The notes beneath the pieces are model-generated. The model searched no databases. It saw only the letters and a list, made by a program, of their open reading frames with translations, and had not been told where the DNA came from. This document shows positions 26,478-34,043 of a stretch of 64,000 nucleotides of DNA, in pieces (the stretch's first letter is position 1; each line of letters starts with the position of its first letter). The position numbers were made by a program, and so were the translations under genes. Origin of the DNA: Virgifigura deserti (GTDB taxonomy: Bacteria; Pseudomonadota; Alphaproteobacteria; Dongiales; Dongiaceae). The stretch is from contig QOZR01000001.1 of the NCBI GenBank assembly GCA_003576685.1, positions 372,001 to 436,000 of the forward strand, written 5' to 3'.

Positions 26478-27950
26478 TTACTGCGCGGCCTCGTCAGGCT
26501 GCTGAGGTGCCTCGTACTCCGGCGCCGCCTCAAGCTCCTCGCGCGTCATGTTGACAACGATCTGATCGTTCTCGGTCGACATCTCGACCTTGCTCCAATC
26601 GACGGCGACCTGTCGCTCGCCAATGCCGAGGAATCCGCCGACATCGATGATGGCCGCTTCGATATCGCCCTCTTTGCTCATGACCAGATCACCGATTTCG
26701 CCAAGATCTTCGCCTTCGGGCGTAAGCGCCGTATGGCCGATGATTTCCTCGGTGTCGAAGGGCTGCTGTAGCTCCGCTCCGACGGTCGCCTGCTGATCGG
26801 TCGTCGCCTGCTCCGGCTCAACCGTCGCCTGCTCCTGCTCGGTCCTGTCGAGCGACTCCTCCTGTTGGGCTGTTTTCGTCTCGCTGCCATCTGCCGGAAT
26901 GACGGTGACCTCCGCGTCCGTGGTCTGCTGCTCCCACGACGCTCGGGCCTGAGTCAAAGCCTGCGTTGCGCCCTGCGGATCCTGCTGCCGCAAGGCTTGT
27001 TGCGCCTGCTGAATTTGCTGCTGGACCTGGCTCAGCGTTTGCTGCTGCTGGCCTTGGCCCTGCTGCATCGCCTGCTCGACTGACTGGTTCGCCTGATCCA
27101 GGGCCTGCTGCGCACCTTGCTCGTCCTGCTGCTGTAATGCCCGCTCGGCCTGCTGGAGTTGCTGCTGAATCTGCTGCATCTGATTCTGCTGACCGGATGC
27201 CTGCTGTTGCTGTCCCGACTGTTGCATGGCGAGTTGCTGGAGCGGCTGCTTGGTCTGACCCAGCGCCTGTTGGGCCTGCTGCATGTTGTCCTGCTGCAAG
27301 GCTTGCTGTGCCTGCTTGATCTGCTGTTGGACGCTTTGCAATTGTTGCTTCTGCTGGCCCTGCGCCTGCTGCATCAACTGCTGCAGAGACTGGTCGGCTT
27401 GGTCGAGAGTCTGTTGCGCCTGCTGGGTGTTCTGTTGCTGTAGGGCCTGCTCCGCCTGCTGCACCTGCTGCTGAAGCTGTTGCACCTGCTGCTGCATCTG
27501 GCCCGAGCTCTGCTGATTTGAGCCCTGCTGGGTCGAGGCCTGTTGCGTTGAAGACTGCTGGCTCGACGCCTGCTGGGCCGTCTGGTTGGCTTTCTGCAGC
27601 GCTTGCTGGGCCTGTTGCGTGTTCTGTTGCTGCAGCGCCTGCTGCGCCTGCTGAAGCTGCTGCTGAATCTGCTGCAGCTGTTGCTTCTGCTGACCCTGGG
27701 CTTGCTGCATCGCCTGCTGCAGAGACTGGTCGGCCTGATTGAGCGCCTGTTGTGCCTGCTGGGTGTTCTGCTGCTGCAGGGCCTGCTCCGCTTGTTGAAG
27801 CTGCTGCCCGATTTGTTGGATCTGCTGCTGGCCGGAGGCCTGCGTCTGCTGTTGTTGGCTTTGATCTTGGGTCTGAGTCTGGGCCGTGCCAATTGCCGGA
27901 TAGGACAGGGCGAGAAGGACTGCTGCCGTCGAAAGAAGTTTGGCTCGCAT
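26478..27950 (-). CDS. Exported Gln-rich helical-repeat protein with C-terminal PRC-barrel
   Basis: The 490-residue protein has a signal peptide (residues 1 to about 23, ending GTA-QTQ) and then about 310 residues dominated by Gln and Ala. That region is three long repeats, each made of two modules of roughly 40-48 residues with the pattern QQLQQAEQALQQQNTQQAQQ, which reads as helix-turn-helix pairs. An acidic spacer (about 345-395) leads to a PRC-barrel domain (about 400-470) with IIGHTALTPEGEDLGEIGD and IDVGGFLGIGERQVAV. PRC-barrels occur in envelope and stress proteins. A GGAGG ribosome site precedes ATG 27950. A GGAAC/GTT element 43 bases before the ATG suggests general-stress control. 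The function is unknown; a periplasmic scaffold or surface-stress role is inferred. Confidence 0.85.
   Translation of the reverse strand: MRAKLLSTAAVLLALSYPAIGTAQTQTQDQSQQQQTQASGQQQIQQIGQQLQQAEQALQQQNTQQAQQALNQADQSLQQAMQQAQGQQKQQLQQIQQQLQQAQQALQQQNTQQAQQALQKANQTAQQASSQQSSTQQASTQQGSNQQSSGQMQQQVQQLQQQVQQAEQALQQQNTQQAQQTLDQADQSLQQLMQQAQGQQKQQLQSVQQQIKQAQQALQQDNMQQAQQALGQTKQPLQQLAMQQSGQQQQASGQQNQMQQIQQQLQQAERALQQQDEQGAQQALDQANQSVEQAMQQGQGQQQQTLSQVQQQIQQAQQALRQQDPQGATQALTQARASWEQQTTDAEVTVIPADGSETKTAQQEESLDRTEQEQATVEPEQATTDQQATVGAELQQPFDTEEIIGHTALTPEGEDLGEIGDLVMSKEGDIEAAIIDVGGFLGIGERQVAVDWSKVEMSTENDQIVVNMTREELEAAPEYEAPQQPDEAAQ
26935..27850 (-). repeat. Imperfect in-gene repeats coding the Gln-rich modules
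   Basis: On the plus strand this stretch is dense in CTGCTG, TTGCTG and GCCTGCTG words. The same module order recurs three times, with the coding form of AEQALQQQNTQQAQQ near 27780, 27620 and 27430 and more diverged copies near 27280, 27130 and 26990. Copies differ mostly at third positions, so selection on the protein is likely. The spacing and divergence exclude a CRISPR array. Confidence 0.75.
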
Positions 27951-27992
27951 GGGAAACCTCCGCATTTTTGGTTGCGAGGACGTAGCCCTGAT

Positions 27993-28017
27993 AACAGAGG
28001 CAGGTTGTGAAGGTTCC
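27993..28017 (-). promoter_or_regulatory. EcfG-type stress promoter candidate for the Gln-rich gene
   Basis: Reading the minus strand, GGAAC (28017-28013) is followed after exactly 17 bases by GTT (27995-27993). This fits the alphaproteobacterial general-stress sigma consensus. The element ends 43 bases before the ATG at 27950. The same element with the same spacer precedes the hemerythrin and PfpI genes. Confidence 0.5.
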
Positions 28018-28109
28018 GGTACCGTTCGACATGTTTTGACGGCGTCAGGTGGGCGGAAAAGAAGAGGCAGACGGCCGGGGAGCCACCGATGCGCGGATCG
28101 GAGGTTCGC

Positions 28110-29270
28110 TCAGGCCTTCTTACGGGGCGGGTCGTAGAAGGGGCGGTGGACGACACGACAGCCGACCATGCTACGCTCGATCTTCAGTTCCTTTGGGTGC
28201 CAGATTTCGATGCCGAGCTCGGTTCCCGGCAGCGCCTGGTCGCCGGCGATCGACGCGATCGCGATGTTCTTCTTCAGCGTCGGCGACCAGATCGCGGAGG
28301 TAGTACGGCCGACCTCGCGCTTTCCGGCATAGATGAAGGCGTCGACGGCTGGCTTGCGGCCGTCGATCTCGAGCCCGACGAGCGCGCGGCGCGGCGTTGC
28401 CGCCTTTCGCTCGGCGAGCAGCGCCCGCTTGCCGATGAAATATCCATCCTTCTTGAGATTGACCGCCCAACCAAGCCCGAGCTCGTAAGGGGACCGCTTC
28501 TGCGACGGGCGCAGGGCGTAGGTGGCGCTGATGAAATCGACATTCACCAGGATGAAGCCCGCCTCGATGCGCGCATGGTTGAGGGCGGCGGAACCGATCG
28601 GCAGGACATTATAGAGCGCACCTGCGGCCATCAGCCGATCCCACAGCCAGCTGGCGTCGCCAGGCCGTATCCACAGCTCGTATCCGAGGTCGCCGGTGAA
28701 GCCGGTTCGAGAGACGCGCATCGGCCGGTCGTCGAGCCGGGTCTCGGCGAGACGCATATGGGCTAGCCGCTCCAGCCCGCCGATCCCCATCGCAATCAGG
28801 ACCGTTTGGGCGAGCGGACCTTGCACCGAGAGGCCGGCGATCTCGGCGGAGACGTCCTCGATGGTGACGTCGAAGCCGTAGGCGGTGTCCCGCAGCCAGT
28901 GCAGATTGTGAAGGGCGGCGTTCAGCAGGAAATCGGCTTTGCCGAGGCGGAACAGGGTGCCGTCCTCGATCACCTTGCCGTCGTCGTCGCACCAGGGCGT
29001 GTAATAGGCCTGCCCAATGGCGCATCTGGCGACGTCGCGCGTGATCAGCCGGTCGACGAAGCGGGCCGCGTCTGCGCCGGTGATGCGATATTTGATCAGC
29101 GGCGAGACGTCATAGACGGAGGCGCTGTTGCGGATCGCGAAATATTCGCGATCCATGCCCCCCAGGGTAACGGCGGTGATATGGCCCTGCCAGCGCTCCC
29201 AGGATTGGGCGCTGGCGACGGCCGCAATTCTGTCGTGGAAGGGTGTCTCCCGGAGATATTGCTCGGACAT
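28110..29270 (-). CDS. Aminomethyltransferase (GcvT)-family protein
   Basis: The 386-residue protein is of the folate-binding GcvT/DmdA/sarcosine-oxidase-like family. It shows an early ASVYDVSPLIKYRITG block, a middle SVQGPLAQ, and SRTGFTGDLGYELWI, the segment that lines the folate site. These enzymes move a one-carbon unit from an N- or S-methyl substrate to tetrahydrofolate. It is last in a four-gene minus-strand operon and shares one base with the preceding oxidoreductase stop. A demethylase role for a methylated amine is likely, given the Rieske-type protein and aminotransferase in the same locus. Confidence 0.83.
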   Translation of the reverse strand: MSEQYLRETPFHDRIAAVASAQSWERWQGHITAVTLGGMDREYFAIRNSASVYDVSPLIKYRITGADAARFVDRLITRDVARCAIGQAYYTPWCDDDGKVIEDGTLFRLGKADFLLNAALHNLHWLRDTAYGFDVTIEDVSAEIAGLSVQGPLAQTVLIAMGIGGLERLAHMRLAETRLDDRPMRVSRTGFTGDLGYELWIRPGDASWLWDRLMAAGALYNVLPIGSAALNHARIEAGFILVNVDFISATYALRPSQKRSPYELGLGWAVNLKKDGYFIGKRALLAERKAATPRRALVGLEIDGRKPAVDAFIYAGKREVGRTTSAIWSPTLKKNIAIASIAGDQALPGTELGIEIWHPKELKIERSMVGCRVVHRPFYDPPRKKA

Positions 29271-30868
29271 CAGGCCGCCCTGGGCAGCTTGTGATCCTTT
29301 AGGACTTCCCGCGCCGCATTGGCACCCGGCGCACCGCTCACGCCGCCGCCGGGATGCGCGCCGGCGCCACAGAGATAGAGGCCGTCAATCGGCGTTCGAT
29401 ATTGCTGAAAGCCGCCGACAGGGCGCAGGAGAAAGACCTGATCCAGGCTCATCTCCCCATGGTGCCAGTGACCGCCGGTCAGCCGGAACTGGCGCTCCAG
29501 ATCCTGCGGCGTCAACACCTCCTGCGCACGGACGCGGTCGGGCAGGTCGGGAGCGACCGTGCCCAGGGCGGCGAGGACGCGCGCGGCGATCTGGTCGCGC
29601 GCAGCCTCCGCCACGGTCTCGCGCAGTTGGTACGGGGCGAACTGGGCCACGATCGAGAGAACGTGGCCGCCTGCCGGAGCCAATGCGGAGTCATGCAGGG
29701 ACGGCACCGTCACCTCCAGCGCTGGCGCCTCTGAAACGCGGCCGTACTTCGCATCGTCGAAGGCGCGTTCCATGAAATCGATGCTCGGCGCCACGACCAG
29801 CCGCCCGGCCGTCATCTCCGGGTCCGCCTGCCACGCCTCGGGCAAACCGTCGAGCGCGAGATGTATTTTGGCGGCGCAGCCGTTCATGTGGATGCCCCGG
29901 ACATGGCGGACGAAGCCGGTATCGAGATGCTCCGGGCCGACAAGCGTCAGGAAGGTGCGGCGCGGATCGGCGCTGGACAGAATATGTCGAGCCGAAATCT
30001 CACGGCCGCTCTCCAGCACAACGCCGACGGCCCGTCCGTCCGCAATGCGGATCCACTCGACCGGAGCGCCGGTTCGCAGCTCCACGCCGGCGGCCGAGGC
30101 GGCGGAGGCCAGCGCGGCGGTGACCGCGCCCATGCCGCCCTTCGGCTGGATCAGGCCGTTCTGTCGGCCGGCGACGTTTCCGGCCGCGCGGTAGAGCAGA
30201 TTGAAGACGCTGTTCGGCGACTTGGGGCCGAGGAAGCCGCCCAGAACGCTGTCGAGGGCGAAGACGCCTTTGAGAGCATCGCTCTCGAAATTGTCGTCGA
30301 GCAGGTCGGCGGCGTTCATGCCGATGATTCGCGTCAGCTCGCGCATGTCACGCCGCCCGAGCCGGCGCAGCGACAGCGCGAACTCGAGCAGAGTCCGCCG
30401 GTCCTGCCATTGCGCGGCCGAGATTTGCGGCGGCGTCTTCAGCAGGAAGCGGCCGAGCGCCGCGGCCAGCCGGTTGAAGCGCTCGGTGAAGGCCGGCAGC
30501 GCCTCCGCGTCATGCGGCGAGAAGCGGGCGAGGGCGGTCCGGCTCGCGGCCGGGTCGGCGGCGAGGGTCAGCCGGTCTCCATCGGGCAGCAGTGCCGTCG
30601 TCGGCAGGTCCGTCGCGGCGAAAGCGAGGCCGTGCTGCGTCAGCTTCAGGTCGGCAATCACCCGGGGATGCAGGAGATGAAGCAGATGCGCCACCGCTGA
30701 AGCACGATAGCCCGGATGAAACTCCCGCGTCACCGCCGCACCGCCCAACTGCGCCGCGGCCTCCAGAACCAGCACCTTCAGCCCGGCCGTGCCCAGATAG
30801 GCCGCGCAGACGAGGCCGTTATGGCCACCGCCGACGATGATTGCGTCATAGTGCGTCTCCCCGCTCAC
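29270..30868 (-). CDS. FAD-dependent oxidoreductase, phytoene-desaturase-like (copy 2)
   Basis: The 532-residue protein opens with the dinucleotide-binding IIVGGGHNGLVCAAYL and ends with a GAGAHPGGGVSGAPG block, hallmarks of the COG1233-type amine-oxidase or desaturase-like flavoproteins. GTG 30868 is chosen because it overlaps the stop of the upstream paralogue as GTGA, and because conserved sequence begins at once. The longer frame to 31336 runs antisense through that paralogue. The substrate is unknown; amine or acyl-chain oxidation is possible. Confidence 0.84.
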   Translation of the reverse strand: MSGETHYDAIIVGGGHNGLVCAAYLGTAGLKVLVLEAAAQLGGAAVTREFHPGYRASAVAHLLHLLHPRVIADLKLTQHGLAFAATDLPTTALLPDGDRLTLAADPAASRTALARFSPHDAEALPAFTERFNRLAAALGRFLLKTPPQISAAQWQDRRTLLEFALSLRRLGRRDMRELTRIIGMNAADLLDDNFESDALKGVFALDSVLGGFLGPKSPNSVFNLLYRAAGNVAGRQNGLIQPKGGMGAVTAALASAASAAGVELRTGAPVEWIRIADGRAVGVVLESGREISARHILSSADPRRTFLTLVGPEHLDTGFVRHVRGIHMNGCAAKIHLALDGLPEAWQADPEMTAGRLVVAPSIDFMERAFDDAKYGRVSEAPALEVTVPSLHDSALAPAGGHVLSIVAQFAPYQLRETVAEAARDQIAARVLAALGTVAPDLPDRVRAQEVLTPQDLERQFRLTGGHWHHGEMSLDQVFLLRPVGGFQQYRTPIDGLYLCGAGAHPGGGVSGAPGANAAREVLKDHKLPRAA

Positions 30869-32454
30869 GATAGTACCCGGCCCTTGAAGTCCTTCAGGAT
30901 CTCGCGCGCGGCGTTGGCGCCCGGTGCGCCCATGACCCCGCCGCCCGGGTGGGTGCCGGAGCCGCACATATAGAAATTGCGCACCGGCGTGCGGTACTGC
31001 GCAGCACCGGGGAAGGGGCGGTTGAACATCAGCTGATCGAGAGTCAATTCGCCGTGGAAGATGTTGCCTTCGGTCAGGCCGACCTCGTTCTCGAGGTCCC
31101 AGGGCGTACGGACCTGGCAATGCAGGATCAGGTCGCGGAAGTTCGGGCAGTATTCCGAAATCGTATCGATGACGGTGTCGCCGAAAGCCTGTCGCTTCTC
31201 GTCGGTCCAGGGGCCGTCGGCGAGCTTGTAGGGGACATATTGCACAAAGACCGACATGTAATGCTTGCCGGGTGGCGCCATCGTCGGGTCGACCGTGGAG
31301 GGGATGACGATGTCGAGGAACGGACGCCGCGACCACTGCCCGTATTTGTAATCGTCGAAGGCGCGCTCAAGATAGTCGAGGCTGTCGCCAATCTCGATCG
31401 CGCCGCAATGGGCGTCGTACGGCAAGCCCTTGAATTGCGGCAGCGCGTCTAGCGCGATGTTGAGCTTTCCGGACGAGCCGCGGATCTTGAACCGTTCGGC
31501 CTGCTCATATACCTCCTCGGGGAGGTGTTGGCGCGGCAGGATTTTGAGGAAGGTCCGCTTCGGATCGAGGTTGGAGACGATCGCCGTGCCGTAGACCTCC
31601 TCGCCGTCGGCGAGCGCGACGCCGACGGCCTTGCCGCCCTTGACGATCACCGCCGTCACCTCGGCTTCGGTGCGGATCTCGGCGCCGGCCTCGCGCGCCG
31701 CGCCGGCGATCGCCTTGCTGACCGACCCCATGCCGCCCCGGGCGAAGCCCCAGGCGCCGATCTCGCCGTCGACTTCGCCCATATAATGATGCAGCAGGAC
31801 ATAGGCGCTGCCCGGGGAGCGGGGGCCGAGCGCCGTGCCGATGATCGAGCTGCCTGCGCTCAGCGCCTTGACGATCTCGCTCTCGAAATACTCGTCGAGG
31901 AAGTCGGCGATGCTCATCGTCCAGAACCGCAGGATGTCGTACATCTGCCGCTCGCCCATCTGACCGAAGGTTCGGCCCAACCGCAGCAGACCCTCGATAT
32001 CGCCCCATTTGAACGAGGTCGGGTCCGGCGGCGTCATCATCAGCAGCGGCTTGATGAAGCGGCACTGCCGGCGGATCTCGAGGCTGTAACAGTCGTAGGC
32101 CTCCGCATCGCGCGCCGAATGGCGGCTCATCGAGCGCCGGTTGCGGTCGGCGTCGTGGTACATCACCAGCGGCTCGCCATGATGGGTGGGGCAGGAACTC
32201 GTCTCGTAGGGGTTCACCTGCAGCCCATGCCGCGGCAGGTCGAGGTCGCGCATGATCTCCGGGCGCAGCAGGCTGCAGACATAGGAGCAGCTCGAATAGG
32301 TGAAGCCGGGATAGAGCTGCTCGCTGACCGCCGCGCCGCCGATCAGGTGACGGCGTTCCAGAACCATCACCTTCTTTCCCGCCTTCGCGAGATAAGCCGC
32401 CGTTACCAGCCCGTTATGGCCGGCGCCGACGATGACCGCGTCATAGCGCTGCAT
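30865..32454 (-). CDS. FAD-dependent oxidoreductase, phytoene-desaturase-like (copy 1)
   Basis: The 529-residue paralogue begins VIVGAGHNGLVTAAYLAKAGKKV for FAD binding and ends GSGTHPGGGVMGAPG. It is clearly related to the next gene and the two were probably born by tandem duplication. No signal peptide or membrane anchor is visible. It lies 24 bases after the aminotransferase gene. Carotenoid biosynthesis is unlikely because no phytoene synthase or related gene lies nearby. Confidence 0.85.
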   Translation of the reverse strand: MQRYDAVIVGAGHNGLVTAAYLAKAGKKVMVLERRHLIGGAAVSEQLYPGFTYSSCSYVCSLLRPEIMRDLDLPRHGLQVNPYETSSCPTHHGEPLVMYHDADRNRRSMSRHSARDAEAYDCYSLEIRRQCRFIKPLLMMTPPDPTSFKWGDIEGLLRLGRTFGQMGERQMYDILRFWTMSIADFLDEYFESEIVKALSAGSSIIGTALGPRSPGSAYVLLHHYMGEVDGEIGAWGFARGGMGSVSKAIAGAAREAGAEIRTEAEVTAVIVKGGKAVGVALADGEEVYGTAIVSNLDPKRTFLKILPRQHLPEEVYEQAERFKIRGSSGKLNIALDALPQFKGLPYDAHCGAIEIGDSLDYLERAFDDYKYGQWSRRPFLDIVIPSTVDPTMAPPGKHYMSVFVQYVPYKLADGPWTDEKRQAFGDTVIDTISEYCPNFRDLILHCQVRTPWDLENEVGLTEGNIFHGELTLDQLMFNRPFPGAAQYRTPVRNFYMCGSGTHPGGGVMGAPGANAAREILKDFKGRVLS

Positions 32455-32478
32455 GGCTCGGCTCCGGTGAAGCGGCCA

Positions 32479-33813
32479 TCATCCCGCCGCCCGCTTGCCC
32501 GCCTTGCCCAATTCCTGAACCGTCACGTCCACGGCCTCCTCGAAGCCTGCGAGGGTCTGGTCCAGACAGGATTGGTCGTGGGCCGCCGAGATGAACCAGG
32601 GTTCGCGTGAATCCGGCTCGCACATCACGCCGCGCTCGATCAGATGACGGGCCAGCGTGTCATAGAAGCTGTAATCGCTCAGCTTCCATTCCCGATAGTT
32701 CTTCGGCGGTGTCTCGCGGAAGAACAGGCCGCCCATGCTGGGATGGCCGGTGAAGCTGTGCGCGATTCCGCGGGCTGCCAGAATCTTGTGCATCCCGGCC
32801 TGCATGGCTTCGCCATAGGTTGCGATGTCGGCGAGCACGGTGGTATCGCGCAGGATCGTCAGGGTCTTCTCGGCAGCCGCCAGGCTCATCGCCTGCGCGG
32901 TGTAGGTGCCGCCATGGGCGACGTCCTGGCCATAGTGGCGCATCACCTCCTCGCGGCCGCCGATCGCGGCGATCGGATAGCCGTTCGCCATCGCCTTCGC
33001 CATGGTACAGATGTCGCCCGTCACGCCGTAATGCGCCTGTGCGCCGCCCTTGGCGACCCGGAAGCCGGTCTTCACTTCGTCGACGATCATCAGCACGTCG
33101 TACTTCGTGCAGAGCTCGCGGACGGCACGGACGAATTCGGGCATCGAGGGGATGCCGCAGCAATTGCCGAGGATCGGCTCGATCAGCACCGCGGCGATCT
33201 TGTCGCGGTTCTGCCGTAGCAGCTCCTCCAGCCGGTTCGCGTCGTTGTAGCGCGCCTGCCAGAAGAGCTGGCGGGTGAGACCGGGAATGCCTTTGCCATA
33301 GGCGATCATATCCGGCTCATCGTCGATGCTCTGCAGGCTTTCGACGTCGGCCATCCACATGACGGCGTCGAAAAGGCCGTGATAGGACCCCTCGAAGATC
33401 ACATAGCCGTCCTTGCCGGTGGCGCCGCGCGCCAGCCGGAGGGCAGCCATTACCGCCTCGGTCCCGGAATTGGAGAAGCGCACCAGCTCGGCCGCCGGCA
33501 CCATCTCGTGGATTAGGTCCGCGACGGCAAGCTCGCGTTCCGTGCCGAGGGCGAAGACCGTTCCGACCGTTTGCCCCGTGCGCGCCGCCGCGTCGACTTC
33601 AGGATGGCAATGGCCGAGGATGACCGGCCCGTAGCCGAGCCGGTAGTCGATATAGACATTGTCGTCCAGATCCCAGACGCGCGCCCCCCGCCCATGCTTC
33701 ACATAGACGGTTGCCTCGTCGCCCCAATAGCGAAAGTTCGAGCTGACCCCGAGAGGGAGCCGCTGCACCGCCCTACGGAAATGTGCGTTGGACTTCCCGA
33801 GCGCGCGAGGCAT
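32479..33813 (-). CDS. Class III aminotransferase, glutamate-1-semialdehyde-aminomutase-like
   Basis: The 444-residue PLP enzyme has the opening PLGVSSNFRYWG seen in HemL-like and beta-amino-acid transaminases, SNSGTEAVMAALRLARG for phosphate binding, DEVKTGFR, and the lysine in MAKAMANGYPIAAIGG. A true HemL is usually encoded elsewhere and has a stricter active site, so a catabolic transaminase is more likely here. It is the first gene of the minus arm, divergent from the TetR-Rieske gene by 230 bases. Confidence 0.84.
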   Translation of the reverse strand: MPRALGKSNAHFRRAVQRLPLGVSSNFRYWGDEATVYVKHGRGARVWDLDDNVYIDYRLGYGPVILGHCHPEVDAAARTGQTVGTVFALGTERELAVADLIHEMVPAAELVRFSNSGTEAVMAALRLARGATGKDGYVIFEGSYHGLFDAVMWMADVESLQSIDDEPDMIAYGKGIPGLTRQLFWQARYNDANRLEELLRQNRDKIAAVLIEPILGNCCGIPSMPEFVRAVRELCTKYDVLMIVDEVKTGFRVAKGGAQAHYGVTGDICTMAKAMANGYPIAAIGGREEVMRHYGQDVAHGGTYTAQAMSLAAAEKTLTILRDTTVLADIATYGEAMQAGMHKILAARGIAHSFTGHPSMGGLFFRETPPKNYREWKLSDYSFYDTLARHLIERGVMCEPDSREPWFISAAHDQSCLDQTLAGFEEAVDVTVQELGKAGKRAAG

Positions 33814-34043
33814 GGCTCTTTCCCGTCGCCTTTCATCCGATCGAGTGGCCGATTAATTTCGACTTATTGAATGCTTGTATAATTTGTTTATCATATTCGC
33901 GATTTTGCGTCCAGGTAGCTGAACGGCTGTTCAATGGCTTGTTCAGCGTTGCGGACAGGAAGCCCGTGCTTTCGACCGGGCAGAGGGCCTTATATGCTGA
34001 CCCGGTGCGCCGCGAAGGCCGTGGAAACCTAGGGGCTGGAGCA
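33814..34043. promoter_or_regulatory. Divergent control region of the TetR-Rieske locus
   Basis: The region separates the two arms of the catabolic locus. It contains TGAAC-4-GTTCA, a perfect inverted repeat at 33920-33933, and a further GTTCA at 33941-33945, about one helical turn away. A consensus -10 hexamer TATAAT lies at 33878-33883 without a clear -35 at ideal spacing. The GGAG in front of GTG 34044 supports the chosen start. Autoregulation by the TetR part of the downstream protein is the natural inference. Confidence 0.5.

Noticed and set aside
26935..27850. Dense short repeats that at first sight look like a CRISPR or satellite array
   Set aside because: Repeats are in frame within one gene, lack constant-length spacers, and differ mainly at third codon positions. 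They encode Gln-rich modules.
26818..28156. Several long open frames on both strands over the Gln-rich gene
   Set aside because: The CTG/CAG-rich composition removes stops in all frames. Only the frame with signal peptide, ribosome site and PRC-barrel is coding.
30869..31336. N-terminal extension of the second flavoprotein
   Set aside because: It overlaps the first flavoprotein out of frame. The GTGA overlap at 30865-30868 and the FAD motif mark the real start.
29270..32454. Carotenoid pathway genes (phytoene desaturase)
   Set aside because: Only the flavoprotein fold fits. No phytoene synthase, cyclase or other carotenoid gene is present and the neighbours are catabolic.
32479..33813. Haem biosynthesis gene hemL
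   Set aside because: Sequence resembles HemL, but the operon is catabolic and class III relatives of this type are often transaminases for beta- or omega-amino acids.
33783..34043. In-frame upstream extension of the TetR-Rieske gene
   Set aside because: It crosses the divergent promoter region and has no protein-like character. GTG 34044 has a GGAG site and begins the TetR domain.
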